DNA of 64,000 bases from JBOGNO01 sp050747245 (lineage in GTDB: Bacteria; Acidobacteriota; Terriglobia; Acidiferrales; UBA7541): assembly GCA_050747245.1 (NCBI GenBank), contig JBOGNO010000009.1:62001-126000 (forward strand). Reading direction: 5' to 3'. The position numbers and the translations under genes are program-made. Shown in pieces: positions 43,014 through 51,183 of this stretch. The notes below the pieces were generated by a model. The model did no database searches, was not told the origin of the DNA, and saw only the letters and a program-made list of their open reading frames with translations. How positions within the stretch are numbered: position 1 is the first letter of the stretch; every line of letters begins with the position of its first letter.

Positions 43014-45734
43014 GTGAAATACGTTTATTATTTTGGCAAACGGAATACCGACGGACGCGGAGATATGAAAGATCTCCTCGGAGGCAAGGGTGCAGGCCTT
43101 GCCGAAATGATGCGCATCGGCTTGCCGGTCCCCGCAGGCTTCACGATTACCACAGAGGCTTGCGATTATTATTTCAAGCATGGCAAGAAACTTCCGCCCG
43201 AATTAAATGCCCAGGTGAATGCCCGGCTGAACTGGCTCGAGCGCACCACCGGCAAAAAACTCGGCGATTCGAAGGACCCGCTTCTTGTCAGCGTTCGCTC
43301 TGGCTCCGCTCGATCCATGCCCGGCATGATGGAAACTATCCTGAACCTCGGCCTGAATTCCAGTTCGGTCGCGGGTCTTGCTCATCGCACCAAAAACGAG
43401 CGATTCGCTTTCGACGCCTATCGCCGCTTCGTGCAAATGTACTCTACAGTTGTCATCGGCCTGCCAAAGCAGGAACTCGAGGAAAAGCTCCAGGCATTGA
43501 AGGCGCGCCTCGGAGTAAAAGATGATCCCTCAGTTCCTGCCGAAGGATGGAAAGACCTCGTCGCAGAGTACAAGAAATACTTTAAGTCTAAAACTGGCAA
43601 AAATTTTCCGGAGGATCCTTGCGAGCAACTCTGGGGCGCCATTTCCGCTGTATTCGAGTCCTGGGGCGCCGAGAAAGCGGTCACGTATCGTCGCGTCGAA
43701 AAAATCACCGGCCTCCTCGGAACTGCCGTAAATGTGGTGCAGATGGTCTTCGGCAACCTCGGCGAGAATTCCGGCACAGGTGTGTGCTTCACGCGGGATC
43801 CTTCCACGGGAGAAAAGGTTTTCTACGGCGAATATCTTGCGAACGCTCAGGGCGAGGACGTCGTGGCTGGAATCCGCACACCCATGCCGCTCTCGGATAT
43901 GGCCAAGCGCATGCCGCGCGTCTACCGGCAGCTCGAGCGGGTTCGCAAAATACTTGAAGAGCACTATCGCGACATGCAGGACTTGGAGTTCACTGTCGAG
44001 GATGGAACGCTCTACATGCTGCAAACGCGTGTGGGGAAGCGCTCCCCCGCAGCAACATTTGTCATGGCTGTGGACATGGCCACAGAAGGCCTCATCTCGC
44101 GCGAAGAAGCGCTCGGCCGCATCAAGTCCGAAGATATCGAACGCCTCTTCTATCCCGTCATCGACACTTCAAAGCTTCAGAAGAATGAACTGGCCGGCCG
44201 CAAGCTCGCTGACGGAATTAATGCGGTTCCGGGCGCCGCCGTAGGGCGCGCGGTTTTCACCGCACACGAAGCCGAAGCGTGGGCCGAGCGCGGCGAGAGG
44301 GTAATTCTCGTTCGCCAGGAAACCAGTCCCGAGGATGTTGGCGGAATGTACGTCGCGCAGGGAATTCTGACAGCCACCGGAGGTAAGACCAGTCACGCCG
44401 CAGTCGTGGCGCGAGGCTGGGGCAAGTGCTGCATCGTAGGTGCCTCCGCGCTGGACATCAATGCAGTGAAGAAGCAGATGCGCGTGAATGGCCGCGTTGT
44501 CGGGGAAGGCGACTGGCTAACGCTCGACGGCAATGAGGGCGCGGTTTACTCGGGCGAAGTTTCGCTCGCTCGCCCTGCTCCGCCGAAAGCCTACTCAACA
44601 ATAATGAAATGGGCGGACCAAACGCGGCGTCTGCGCGTGCGCACCAATGCCGATACTCCGCACGATGCCCGAAAAGCTCGCGAAATGGGTGCGCAGGGAA
44701 TCGGACTGTGCCGCACCGAGCACATGTTCTTCAAGGATTTTGAACATCCCGAGCGCAGCGCCGAACGCCAGCTCGCGATTCAAGAAATGATAGTCGCCGA
44801 TACCGTGGAAGCGCGCCAGCTGGCACTTGCCAAACTTCTTCCATTTCAGCGGCGCGATTTCATCGGCATTTTCGAAGCCATGGACGGCTTTCCCGTCACC
44901 ATTCGCCTGATCGATCCGCCCCTCCACGAATTCGTTCCCCATGAACGCGCCCAGCAGGAAGAATTGGCGGCGAAAATCGGCGTGCCCGTTGAAGCCGTCA
45001 TCCGCCGCGTGGAACAACTTCGCGAAGCAAACCCCATGCTGGGCCATCGTGGTTGCCGCCTGTGCATAACGTATCCAGAAATACTTGAGATGCAGGTGCG
45101 CGCCATCATCGAAGCAGCCATCGATTGTCAGAAACAAGGAGTTAAAGTATTTCCCGAGATCATGCATCCCCTCACCTTGGATCGCAAAGAGCTCTGGATT
45201 CTCGAACAAGCCACGCGCCGCGTTGCCGATGAAATCATTTCGCGATCTAAAGTTAAACTTGAATATCATGTCGGCACCATGATCGAGCTTCCTCGCGCTG
45301 CGATTCTTGCCAATCAAATCGCCGAGGTCGCCCAGTTTTTCTCCTTTGGCACCAACGATCTCACGCAGACCACCATGGGACTTTCGCGCGATGATGCCGG
45401 TCGCTTCTTGCCGGACTACGTCGCCGAAAGAAAAGCGGGCATCTTCAAGTCGGATCCCTTTCAGACGCTCGATGTCGAAGGTGTGGGCCAGTTGATTGAA
45501 TGGGCCATCGCGCGTGGCCGGGAAACACGCCCGGCGCTGAAAATCGGAATTTGTGGCGAGCACGGCGGCGATGCCGAGAGCGTAAAATTTTGCCACCGGG
45601 CCGGAATGGACTATGTCAGCGCCTCGCCATTCCGCGTTCCCATTGCGCGGCTCGCCGCCGCGCAAGCCGTCATCGAGGAACGCGCCGCTCGCAAACACCG
45701 CGGGAAATCGGCGCGAAAACGCCCTCGGGGCTGA
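43014..45734 (+). CDS. ppdK: Pyruvate, phosphate dikinase
   Basis: 906 residues from GTG 43014. The N-terminal ATP-grasp domain has DLLGGKGAGLAEMMRIGLPVPAGFTI and VSVRSGSARSMPGMM. The phosphohistidine domain has GGKTSHAAVVARGWGK, with the catalytic His. The C-terminal TIM barrel has GICGEHGGD with the catalytic Cys and SASPFRVPIARLAAAQA. It interconverts pyruvate, ATP and Pi with PEP, AMP and PPi, serving gluconeogenesis or PPi-linked glycolysis. Length is typical. No regulatory protein gene is adjacent. Confidence 0.97.
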   Translation: MKYVYYFGKRNTDGRGDMKDLLGGKGAGLAEMMRIGLPVPAGFTITTEACDYYFKHGKKLPPELNAQVNARLNWLERTTGKKLGDSKDPLLVSVRSGSARSMPGMMETILNLGLNSSSVAGLAHRTKNERFAFDAYRRFVQMYSTVVIGLPKQELEEKLQALKARLGVKDDPSVPAEGWKDLVAEYKKYFKSKTGKNFPEDPCEQLWGAISAVFESWGAEKAVTYRRVEKITGLLGTAVNVVQMVFGNLGENSGTGVCFTRDPSTGEKVFYGEYLANAQGEDVVAGIRTPMPLSDMAKRMPRVYRQLERVRKILEEHYRDMQDLEFTVEDGTLYMLQTRVGKRSPAATFVMAVDMATEGLISREEALGRIKSEDIERLFYPVIDTSKLQKNELAGRKLADGINAVPGAAVGRAVFTAHEAEAWAERGERVILVRQETSPEDVGGMYVAQGILTATGGKTSHAAVVARGWGKCCIVGASALDINAVKKQMRVNGRVVGEGDWLTLDGNEGAVYSGEVSLARPAPPKAYSTIMKWADQTRRLRVRTNADTPHDARKAREMGAQGIGLCRTEHMFFKDFEHPERSAERQLAIQEMIVADTVEARQLALAKLLPFQRRDFIGIFEAMDGFPVTIRLIDPPLHEFVPHERAQQEELAAKIGVPVEAVIRRVEQLREANPMLGHRGCRLCITYPEILEMQVRAIIEAAIDCQKQGVKVFPEIMHPLTLDRKELWILEQATRRVADEIISRSKVKLEYHVGTMIELPRAAILANQIAEVAQFFSFGTNDLTQTTMGLSRDDAGRFLPDYVAERKAGIFKSDPFQTLDVEGVGQLIEWAIARGRETRPALKIGICGEHGGDAESVKFCHRAGMDYVSASPFRVPIARLAAAQAVIEERAARKHRGKSARKRPRG

Positions 45735-45736
45735 AA

Positions 45737-46360
45737 ATGCCGGCGCGCTCCTTCATCATCGGAATTTGCGGCGGGTCGGGCTCGGGAAAAACAACCATCA
45801 CCAATCGCCTGATTGAGGCGCTTTCTGAAGCGAACGTGCTTGTTATTCAGCAGGACCATTATTACCGCGATCTTCCGGATCTTCCCCTTGAGGAGCGCGC
45901 CCTACAGAATTTCGATCATCCGGATTCTATGGATACGGCGCTGCTCGCCGAACACGTCCACCAATTGCGCGAAGGCAAGCCCATTGCCCGGCCGGTCTAT
46001 GATTTTGTCACCTACCGTCGCACTTCAGAAACCGTTCGCCTCGAACCACGTTCCGCCATCATTGTTGAGGGGATTTTAATTTTCGAGAATCGCCCCCTGC
46101 GAGAACTGATGGACATCAAAATCTACGTAGATACCGACGCGGACGTGCGTTTGATTCGCCGCCTCCTGCGGGATATCCACGAACGTGGGCGCTCCATGGA
46201 ATCCGTCATTGCGCAATACCGCCAAACGGTTCGCCCAATGCATCTGGAGTTCGTGGAGCCTTCCAAGCGCTACGCCGATGTCATTATTCCCGAAGGTGGA
46301 TTCAACGAGGTGGGCATCGATCTCGTCATTCAAAAAATTCGCTCTTTGATCCCGCAGTGA
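45737..46360 (+). CDS. udk: Uridine kinase
   Basis: 207 residues from ATG 45737, two bases after the ppdK stop. The P-loop is GGSGSGKTT at residues 12-20. Substrate motifs are QQDHYYRDL, NFDHPDSMDTALL, RPVYDFVTYRR, and VEGILIFENRPLRELMDIKIYVD. RRLLRDIHERGR and SVIAQY-TVRPMHLEFVEP complete the family pattern. It phosphorylates uridine and cytidine for pyrimidine salvage. Co-transcription with ppdK is likely. Confidence 0.95.
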   Translation: MPARSFIIGICGGSGSGKTTITNRLIEALSEANVLVIQQDHYYRDLPDLPLEERALQNFDHPDSMDTALLAEHVHQLREGKPIARPVYDFVTYRRTSETVRLEPRSAIIVEGILIFENRPLRELMDIKIYVDTDADVRLIRRLLRDIHERGRSMESVIAQYRQTVRPMHLEFVEPSKRYADVIIPEGGFNEVGIDLVIQKIRSLIPQ

Positions 46361-46362
46361 TT

Positions 46363-46378
46363 TGTCGGCGCGCCCACA
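46363..46378. repeat. Near-palindrome downstream of udk, related to 42945-42960
   Basis: TGTCGGCGCGCCCACA, one base from a perfect palindrome. The adjoining 46390-46411 (CACTTGAATTTGTTTGACAC) resembles 42930-42942 (TACTTGAAGTATTTGA). It lies between the converging udk and lptFG genes. Confidence 0.5.
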
Positions 46379-46450
46379 ACTCATGTTTCACTTGAATTTG
46401 TTTGACACGCGAATGAACAATCCCTGTTCGCGGACAACTTCCCACCGAGG

Positions 46451-48778
46451 CTACGTCGGCATGTTCAAGAAAGAGTAGAGCCCCACAAAGCCGAAGATTA
46501 CATTCGGCGCCCAGCCCGCCATCAGCGGAGGAAGTTGCCCGACCGCTCCCATGGCTTCGAAGAGCGCCGCCATCGCCCAGTACACGAAGCCGATTGCCAC
46601 CGCTACTGCAAGTCCGCCCGTGGCGCCTCGGGTGCCCACCAAGAGAGCGAACGGCACAGCCAGAAAAACGATAATCACCGTGATGAGCGGGAACGCAAAT
46701 TTCCTGTGCCACTGTACGGAGAGGCGCGCCGTGTCGAATCCCGCTTGCTGTAGGCTGCCGATATACTGTCCCAGCTGCCTCCAGTTCATTTGTGAAGAGG
46801 GCAGCACCTCTCGCTTGAAGTAACTGGGCGGTTCAGAGAGTTCCGCGAATGATGTCGCTAGGAATGGCTTGAACTGTGTAATCCTTCCATTGGCGAAGTC
46901 CCTCTCCCAGCCACCCTCCAATATCCAAGTGCTCAATCTGGGCTCCCAATTCGCTTGCGTGGCGAATATCCTGCGCCGCAACTGAAACGTCCGCGGATTC
47001 AGCTCAAACACGTTCAAGCCGCCGAAAACTCCCTGGTCGGAGTCGAAGAATTCGTAGTTATAGACCTTGTCGTTCTCCCCAAAAATCCACTGATGCGCGG
47101 GCTGGTAGAACGTCTGTGCCGGACGCCCTTTGATCTCATTTCGCAACGCATCCTGCCGCTGGTTGGCATAGGGCAGGAAAGTGTCGTCGAACCCGAACAT
47201 GCCCCCAGCTAGCAGCAGCCCCGCCAGAAAGATAGGCAAGCTTAGGCGGTACATGCTGATGCCGCTGGCCTTAAAGGCCGTCACTTCGTTGTTTTTCGAA
47301 AGGACTCCCAGCGCCGCCAGCGTCGCCACCAGCGCTGCCAGCGGCGTCAACTGATAAATCATCAGCGGCAGCAAATAGCGAAAGTAATTGAGCACTACGA
47401 CAAACTCCACGTGATTCCGTGATATGTCCTGCAGCAAATCGAAGAGCGTGAAGGCGTCGAACAGGACGATAAACGCCGCGAGCATCAGAAAAAAATAATA
47501 GAAAAATGCCCGCAAAATGTAGAGGTCCATCAGCAGCGGGAATCCCAGCGCGCGCCTGTAGAGTCCGCGCGCACGCCTCGCCACGCCTGCGCCGTTCTGC
47601 CAGCGCCCGTTCGCGGCCAGTGCCGCAGCGGTTGTTTTCCGCTCCTCTCGCCATTGCCGCAACCGTTCCCACAACCGCGCAAGCTGCCTTTCGCCCCGCA
47701 CTTGTTCGATCCGGCGCAGCAGGATGATTGCCAGCAGCAATCCGCAAAGGTTCGCGGCCCAGACCCCCACAGAGGGCGGCACCTTCCCCAGCTCGGAAAT
47801 ATGTATTCCAGTGACATATACGAGATAGTAACAGCAGATGAGCAGCAACGTCACTACGAAGCCCATCGCGCGACCTCCGCGTCGCGGCCGCACTCCCAGC
47901 GGAACTCCAAGCAATGCAAATACCAGGCACGCCGCGGGGAACGCAATACGCCGTTCGAATTCGATTCGCGCGTCGCGCCATCCGGGACCTTGTTCCGAAA
48001 GCAACTCGCTCACCGAACGCTCCGCGTCCGAAACGACAGCCGCCGTTTGAGTTTTATTGCTCGTCAAGTCCAGCGCCATGTCGCTCGTTCCGAACGTCGT
48101 CACGTTGTAATGATTCGGGTCCGCGGCATCGAACTCGTGTGTGCTTCCGCTCGAAAGATGCAGTTGCAGCTTGCCCTCATTGGCTTCCGTCAATACAATT
48201 GCATCCTCTGCGAGCGTGAGGTGCGATCCCGCGGCGGCGTCTGATTCCGTCAGGAAGATTCCATTCCAGCGCGATGCGGCGGCATCTACGTCTTTCACGT
48301 AGAGCACCCAGTGCGGAAATCGCTCATCAAATACCCGCGGCTGCACGGCATAGGAGGCCTGCCCAGTGCTGAGATGTTCCTCAGCAGAGCGGTACGTGCG
48401 CCGCGCCGCCGGGCCCAGCCAGAAGGTTGAACTCAGCGTGATAATGGTGAACGCCACCGCCAGCGCGCCGATGGGAACGAGCAGCCTTCGTGTCCCGATT
48501 CCGCACGCGTGCAGGGCCACGATTTCGCTGTCGGCGGAAAGCCGTCCCAGCCCGATGAGCACTCCCACCAGCGCGGCCATGGGCAGTGTGAAAATGAGGA
48601 TCCCGGGAAGCGAGCAGGCGAAGAGCAGTGCGATTTCCCGTGCGCTTCCTGAATGCCTCACAATCAATTCCATCAGGTGCACGAGTTGCGGCACGAAGAA
48701 GATGAATGTAAAAACGACCAGTCCCAGCAGGGAGTACGACAGGACTTCGCGAAGTACGTATCGGTCCAGGATGCGCAT
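46451..48778 (-). CDS. Fused LPS export permease LptF-LptG
   Basis: 775 residues from ATG 48778 (MRILDRYVLREVLSY, the usual LptF start); a start at 48802 adds eight residues. Two complete YjgP/YjgQ permease units lie in one chain. Unit 1 (about 1-385) has six helices around a periplasmic beta-jellyroll (SRWNGIFLTE, LHLSSGSTHEFDAADP) and FPAACLVFALLGVPLGVRPRRGG. A basic linker follows. Unit 2 (about 415-775) starts LLMDLYILRAFFYYFFLML and ends with FAFPLITVIIVFLAVPFALLVGTRG. LptFG with LptB2 extracts LPS from the inner membrane. Usually these are two genes. Confidence 0.9.
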   Translation of the reverse strand: MRILDRYVLREVLSYSLLGLVVFTFIFFVPQLVHLMELIVRHSGSAREIALLFACSLPGILIFTLPMAALVGVLIGLGRLSADSEIVALHACGIGTRRLLVPIGALAVAFTIITLSSTFWLGPAARRTYRSAEEHLSTGQASYAVQPRVFDERFPHWVLYVKDVDAAASRWNGIFLTESDAAAGSHLTLAEDAIVLTEANEGKLQLHLSSGSTHEFDAADPNHYNVTTFGTSDMALDLTSNKTQTAAVVSDAERSVSELLSEQGPGWRDARIEFERRIAFPAACLVFALLGVPLGVRPRRGGRAMGFVVTLLLICCYYLVYVTGIHISELGKVPPSVGVWAANLCGLLLAIILLRRIEQVRGERQLARLWERLRQWREERKTTAAALAANGRWQNGAGVARRARGLYRRALGFPLLMDLYILRAFFYYFFLMLAAFIVLFDAFTLFDLLQDISRNHVEFVVVLNYFRYLLPLMIYQLTPLAALVATLAALGVLSKNNEVTAFKASGISMYRLSLPIFLAGLLLAGGMFGFDDTFLPYANQRQDALRNEIKGRPAQTFYQPAHQWIFGENDKVYNYEFFDSDQGVFGGLNVFELNPRTFQLRRRIFATQANWEPRLSTWILEGGWERDFANGRITQFKPFLATSFAELSEPPSYFKREVLPSSQMNWRQLGQYIGSLQQAGFDTARLSVQWHRKFAFPLITVIIVFLAVPFALLVGTRGATGGLAVAVAIGFVYWAMAALFEAMGAVGQLPPLMAGWAPNVIFGFVGLYSFLNMPT

Positions 48779-48835
48779 GGCGGCGCGGCCAAATTCTAAC
48801 ATGGCTGCACTCTCGCGCAGGGAGTCTTGCTGCGC

Positions 48836-51031
48836 ATGAGCCCGGTGCGCCTCGTCATCTTCTGGCACATGCATCAGCCGCAGTATCGCGACCCTGCTTC
48901 GGGATCCTACGTCCTCCCCTGGACGCGCCTCCACGCCCTTAAGGATTACTGGGGGATGGTGCGCGCCCTTGCGGATTTCCCGGGCGTCCACGCTACCTTC
49001 AACATGGTCCCCTCGCTCGCCGTTCAACTTGAGGAATACGCCAGCGGAAACTTCAATGAGCCGTGGTTCACTGCGGCCTTTGCGCCAGGCGATGCTCTCG
49101 ATGATTCGCAAAAATTGGAAATCCTGGAGCGGGCATTCCAACTCAATCACGAAAACCTGATGCACCGCTGGCCGCGTTTCGTCGAGCTTTTTGAGTGGCG
49201 GCAGCGCGCCGGCAGGGAAGCGGCCATGGAGCAATTTCACTTGCGCGACTGGCGCGACCTGCAGGCCCTCTCGCAGCTCGCCTGGTTTGATGAGGAGTAT
49301 CTGGCCAACGACCCGGTCATTGCTCCGCTCGCGCGCAAAGGCTCGGAGTACACCGAAGAAGACAAAACCAATATCCGCGAAAAACAAATCGAACTTATTG
49401 GCCGGGTCCTACCCGAATACCGCAGCGCCCTCGAACGCGGCCAGATTGAAATCTCCACCACGCCTTTTTACCATCCCATTCTTCCGCTCATTTGCAATTC
49501 CGATATCGCCCGCGTCGCGAATCCCTATACGCCCTTGCCCCAGCCGCCCTTTCGCCATCCCGAGGACGCACGCGAGCAGCTGCTCCGCGCGCGGCAGTGC
49601 CACGAGAGAATTTTTGGCCGCCTTCCCGCCGGCCTCTGGCCCTCCGAAGGCTCCGTTTCCAATGAAGTGCTCGAAATTGCCGCAGACCTCGGCTTTCGCT
49701 GGTTTGCCACCGACGAAGGCGTTCTTGGCCGCACGCTCAGCGTCGGTTTCTGGCGCGATGGCGAAGGACTTCCCGAAAATGCCCGGAGTCTATACTCGCC
49801 CTGGAGAATTGTGCGCTCGAAGAACGAAATCGCCGGCATTTACCGCGATCATCAGCTCTCCGATCTTGTAGGCTTCGTCTATTCGCGCATGGATGCTGGC
49901 GCTGCGGCGGAGGATTTGCATCGCCGCATTCGCCTCATCGGCGAGCGCTTGGCTCCTGAGACGCCGGTCATCTGCCTCATCCTGGATGGGGAGAATGCCT
50001 GGGAGTATTACCCGGGCAATGGCCGGGAATTTCTCCGGCGCTTTTACAGACTCATCGAAGCCGATCCGGAAATCCATCCGCTCACCGTTTCTGAGGCCAT
50101 CGCCGCGGCTCAAAATCTTCCGGTTCTCCCCGGGACGTTTCCAGCCTCCTGGATCAACGCCAATTTCGACATTTGGATTGGCCATGCCGACGACGTCCGT
50201 GCCTGGCAGTTCCTCGGCGAAGCGCGGGATGTGTTTGAGCTCGAAGCGCGCAAATCAAAAGCGGGAGATTCGCATGCTGTTTCCGCCGAACATCTCGCCG
50301 CCGCATATGAATCCATTCTCGCTGCCGAGGGGAGCGACTGGTGCTGGTGGTACGGTCCCGAAAACAGCTCCTCGAACGATGCCGATTTTGACACGCTCTT
50401 CCGCAACCATCTCACCGCCGTGTACGCCTCTCTCGGCTTGCCCGCTCCGGAGTCCCTGTCTCAGCCGATTGCGCGGCCTCTCGAACGCGCGCGCATTGCG
50501 CCTCCCTCCGGTTATCTTCGCGTGCGTGTGGACGGCCGCGAAACTTCTTTCTTCGAATGGCTGGGCGCGGGATTGTACGTACCCGATCGCCGCAGCGGCG
50601 CCATGCACGGTCGCGCTTATTATCTCGACGCTGTTCTCTACGGCTTCAGCGACGATGCATTTTTTGTCCGCGTGGATCCCGTGCCCGGATCGCTTGACGC
50701 CCTCCAGGAATACCAGATTCGTCTCACGTTGCGCACCCTCGAAGAAGTACGCATCACGCTTCATGTCTCGAATGCCTCGGTAAAAAGTGTTGCGGTCGAA
50801 AGGAACGGCCATGCCTGGCTGGATTTGCCCGCCGGCGTCTCCGCAGTGTCCGGGAAAATTCTCGAGGTTGCCGTTCCCAGAACGCTCGTTCCCCTGGGCG
50901 GTCGTTCGTCTCTGCAATTGAGCGTCGCGCTCTGGAGGGGTGAGATGCCTCTCGATTCTGTTCCTTCCCAGGGCTCCATTGCCATCGAACTCGGCGCCCT
51001 GGCCTTTGCCTGGCCTGTGGAATCACCCTGA
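48836..51031 (+). CDS. Glycoside hydrolase family 57 protein
   Basis: 731 residues from ATG 48836, with GGGAG upstream; a TTG at 48827 is an alternative. The GH57 barrel starts IFWHMHQPQYRDP. The nucleophile region is LWPSEGSVSNEVL and the acid/base region is LILDGENAWEYY. A conserved block GSDWCWWYG closes the barrel. The C-terminal 230 residues are beta-rich. Such enzymes act on alpha-1,4/1,6-glucans (amylopullulanase, glucanotransferase or branching types). No signal peptide, so it is probably cytosolic and linked to glycogen metabolism. It diverges from lptFG by 57 bases. Confidence 0.9.
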   Translation: MSPVRLVIFWHMHQPQYRDPASGSYVLPWTRLHALKDYWGMVRALADFPGVHATFNMVPSLAVQLEEYASGNFNEPWFTAAFAPGDALDDSQKLEILERAFQLNHENLMHRWPRFVELFEWRQRAGREAAMEQFHLRDWRDLQALSQLAWFDEEYLANDPVIAPLARKGSEYTEEDKTNIREKQIELIGRVLPEYRSALERGQIEISTTPFYHPILPLICNSDIARVANPYTPLPQPPFRHPEDAREQLLRARQCHERIFGRLPAGLWPSEGSVSNEVLEIAADLGFRWFATDEGVLGRTLSVGFWRDGEGLPENARSLYSPWRIVRSKNEIAGIYRDHQLSDLVGFVYSRMDAGAAAEDLHRRIRLIGERLAPETPVICLILDGENAWEYYPGNGREFLRRFYRLIEADPEIHPLTVSEAIAAAQNLPVLPGTFPASWINANFDIWIGHADDVRAWQFLGEARDVFELEARKSKAGDSHAVSAEHLAAAYESILAAEGSDWCWWYGPENSSSNDADFDTLFRNHLTAVYASLGLPAPESLSQPIARPLERARIAPPSGYLRVRVDGRETSFFEWLGAGLYVPDRRSGAMHGRAYYLDAVLYGFSDDAFFVRVDPVPGSLDALQEYQIRLTLRTLEEVRITLHVSNASVKSVAVERNGHAWLDLPAGVSAVSGKILEVAVPRTLVPLGGRSSLQLSVALWRGEMPLDSVPSQGSIAIELGALAFAWPVESP

Positions 51032-51066
51032 CACCATGTAGAACGTCCCTTTGCTATAAATATTTC

Positions 51067-51094
51067 TTGACATAGATATCTAGATAACTACTAT
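51067..51094 (+). promoter_or_regulatory. Promoter candidate with palindromic spacer upstream of the giant SBBP gene
   Basis: TTGACA at 51067-51072, 16-base spacer, TACTAT at 51089-51094. The AT-rich spacer holds overlapping palindromes AGATATCT (51074-51081) and TATCTAGATA (51077-51086), which could be an operator. Confidence 0.45.
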
Positions 51095-51183
51095 AGCCCC
51101 GGCTTCGCCGCTTTCTGATTGATTCCGTAGGTTTCTCCTGTTCGCGGGACTTTGAACCGTGCTCCCGCAAGAAGTGGCGCCAG

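Noticed and set aside
44595..45698. 367-codon minus-strand frame in ppdK
   Set aside because: Fully antisense to the PPDK barrel, which shows all conserved motifs on the plus strand.
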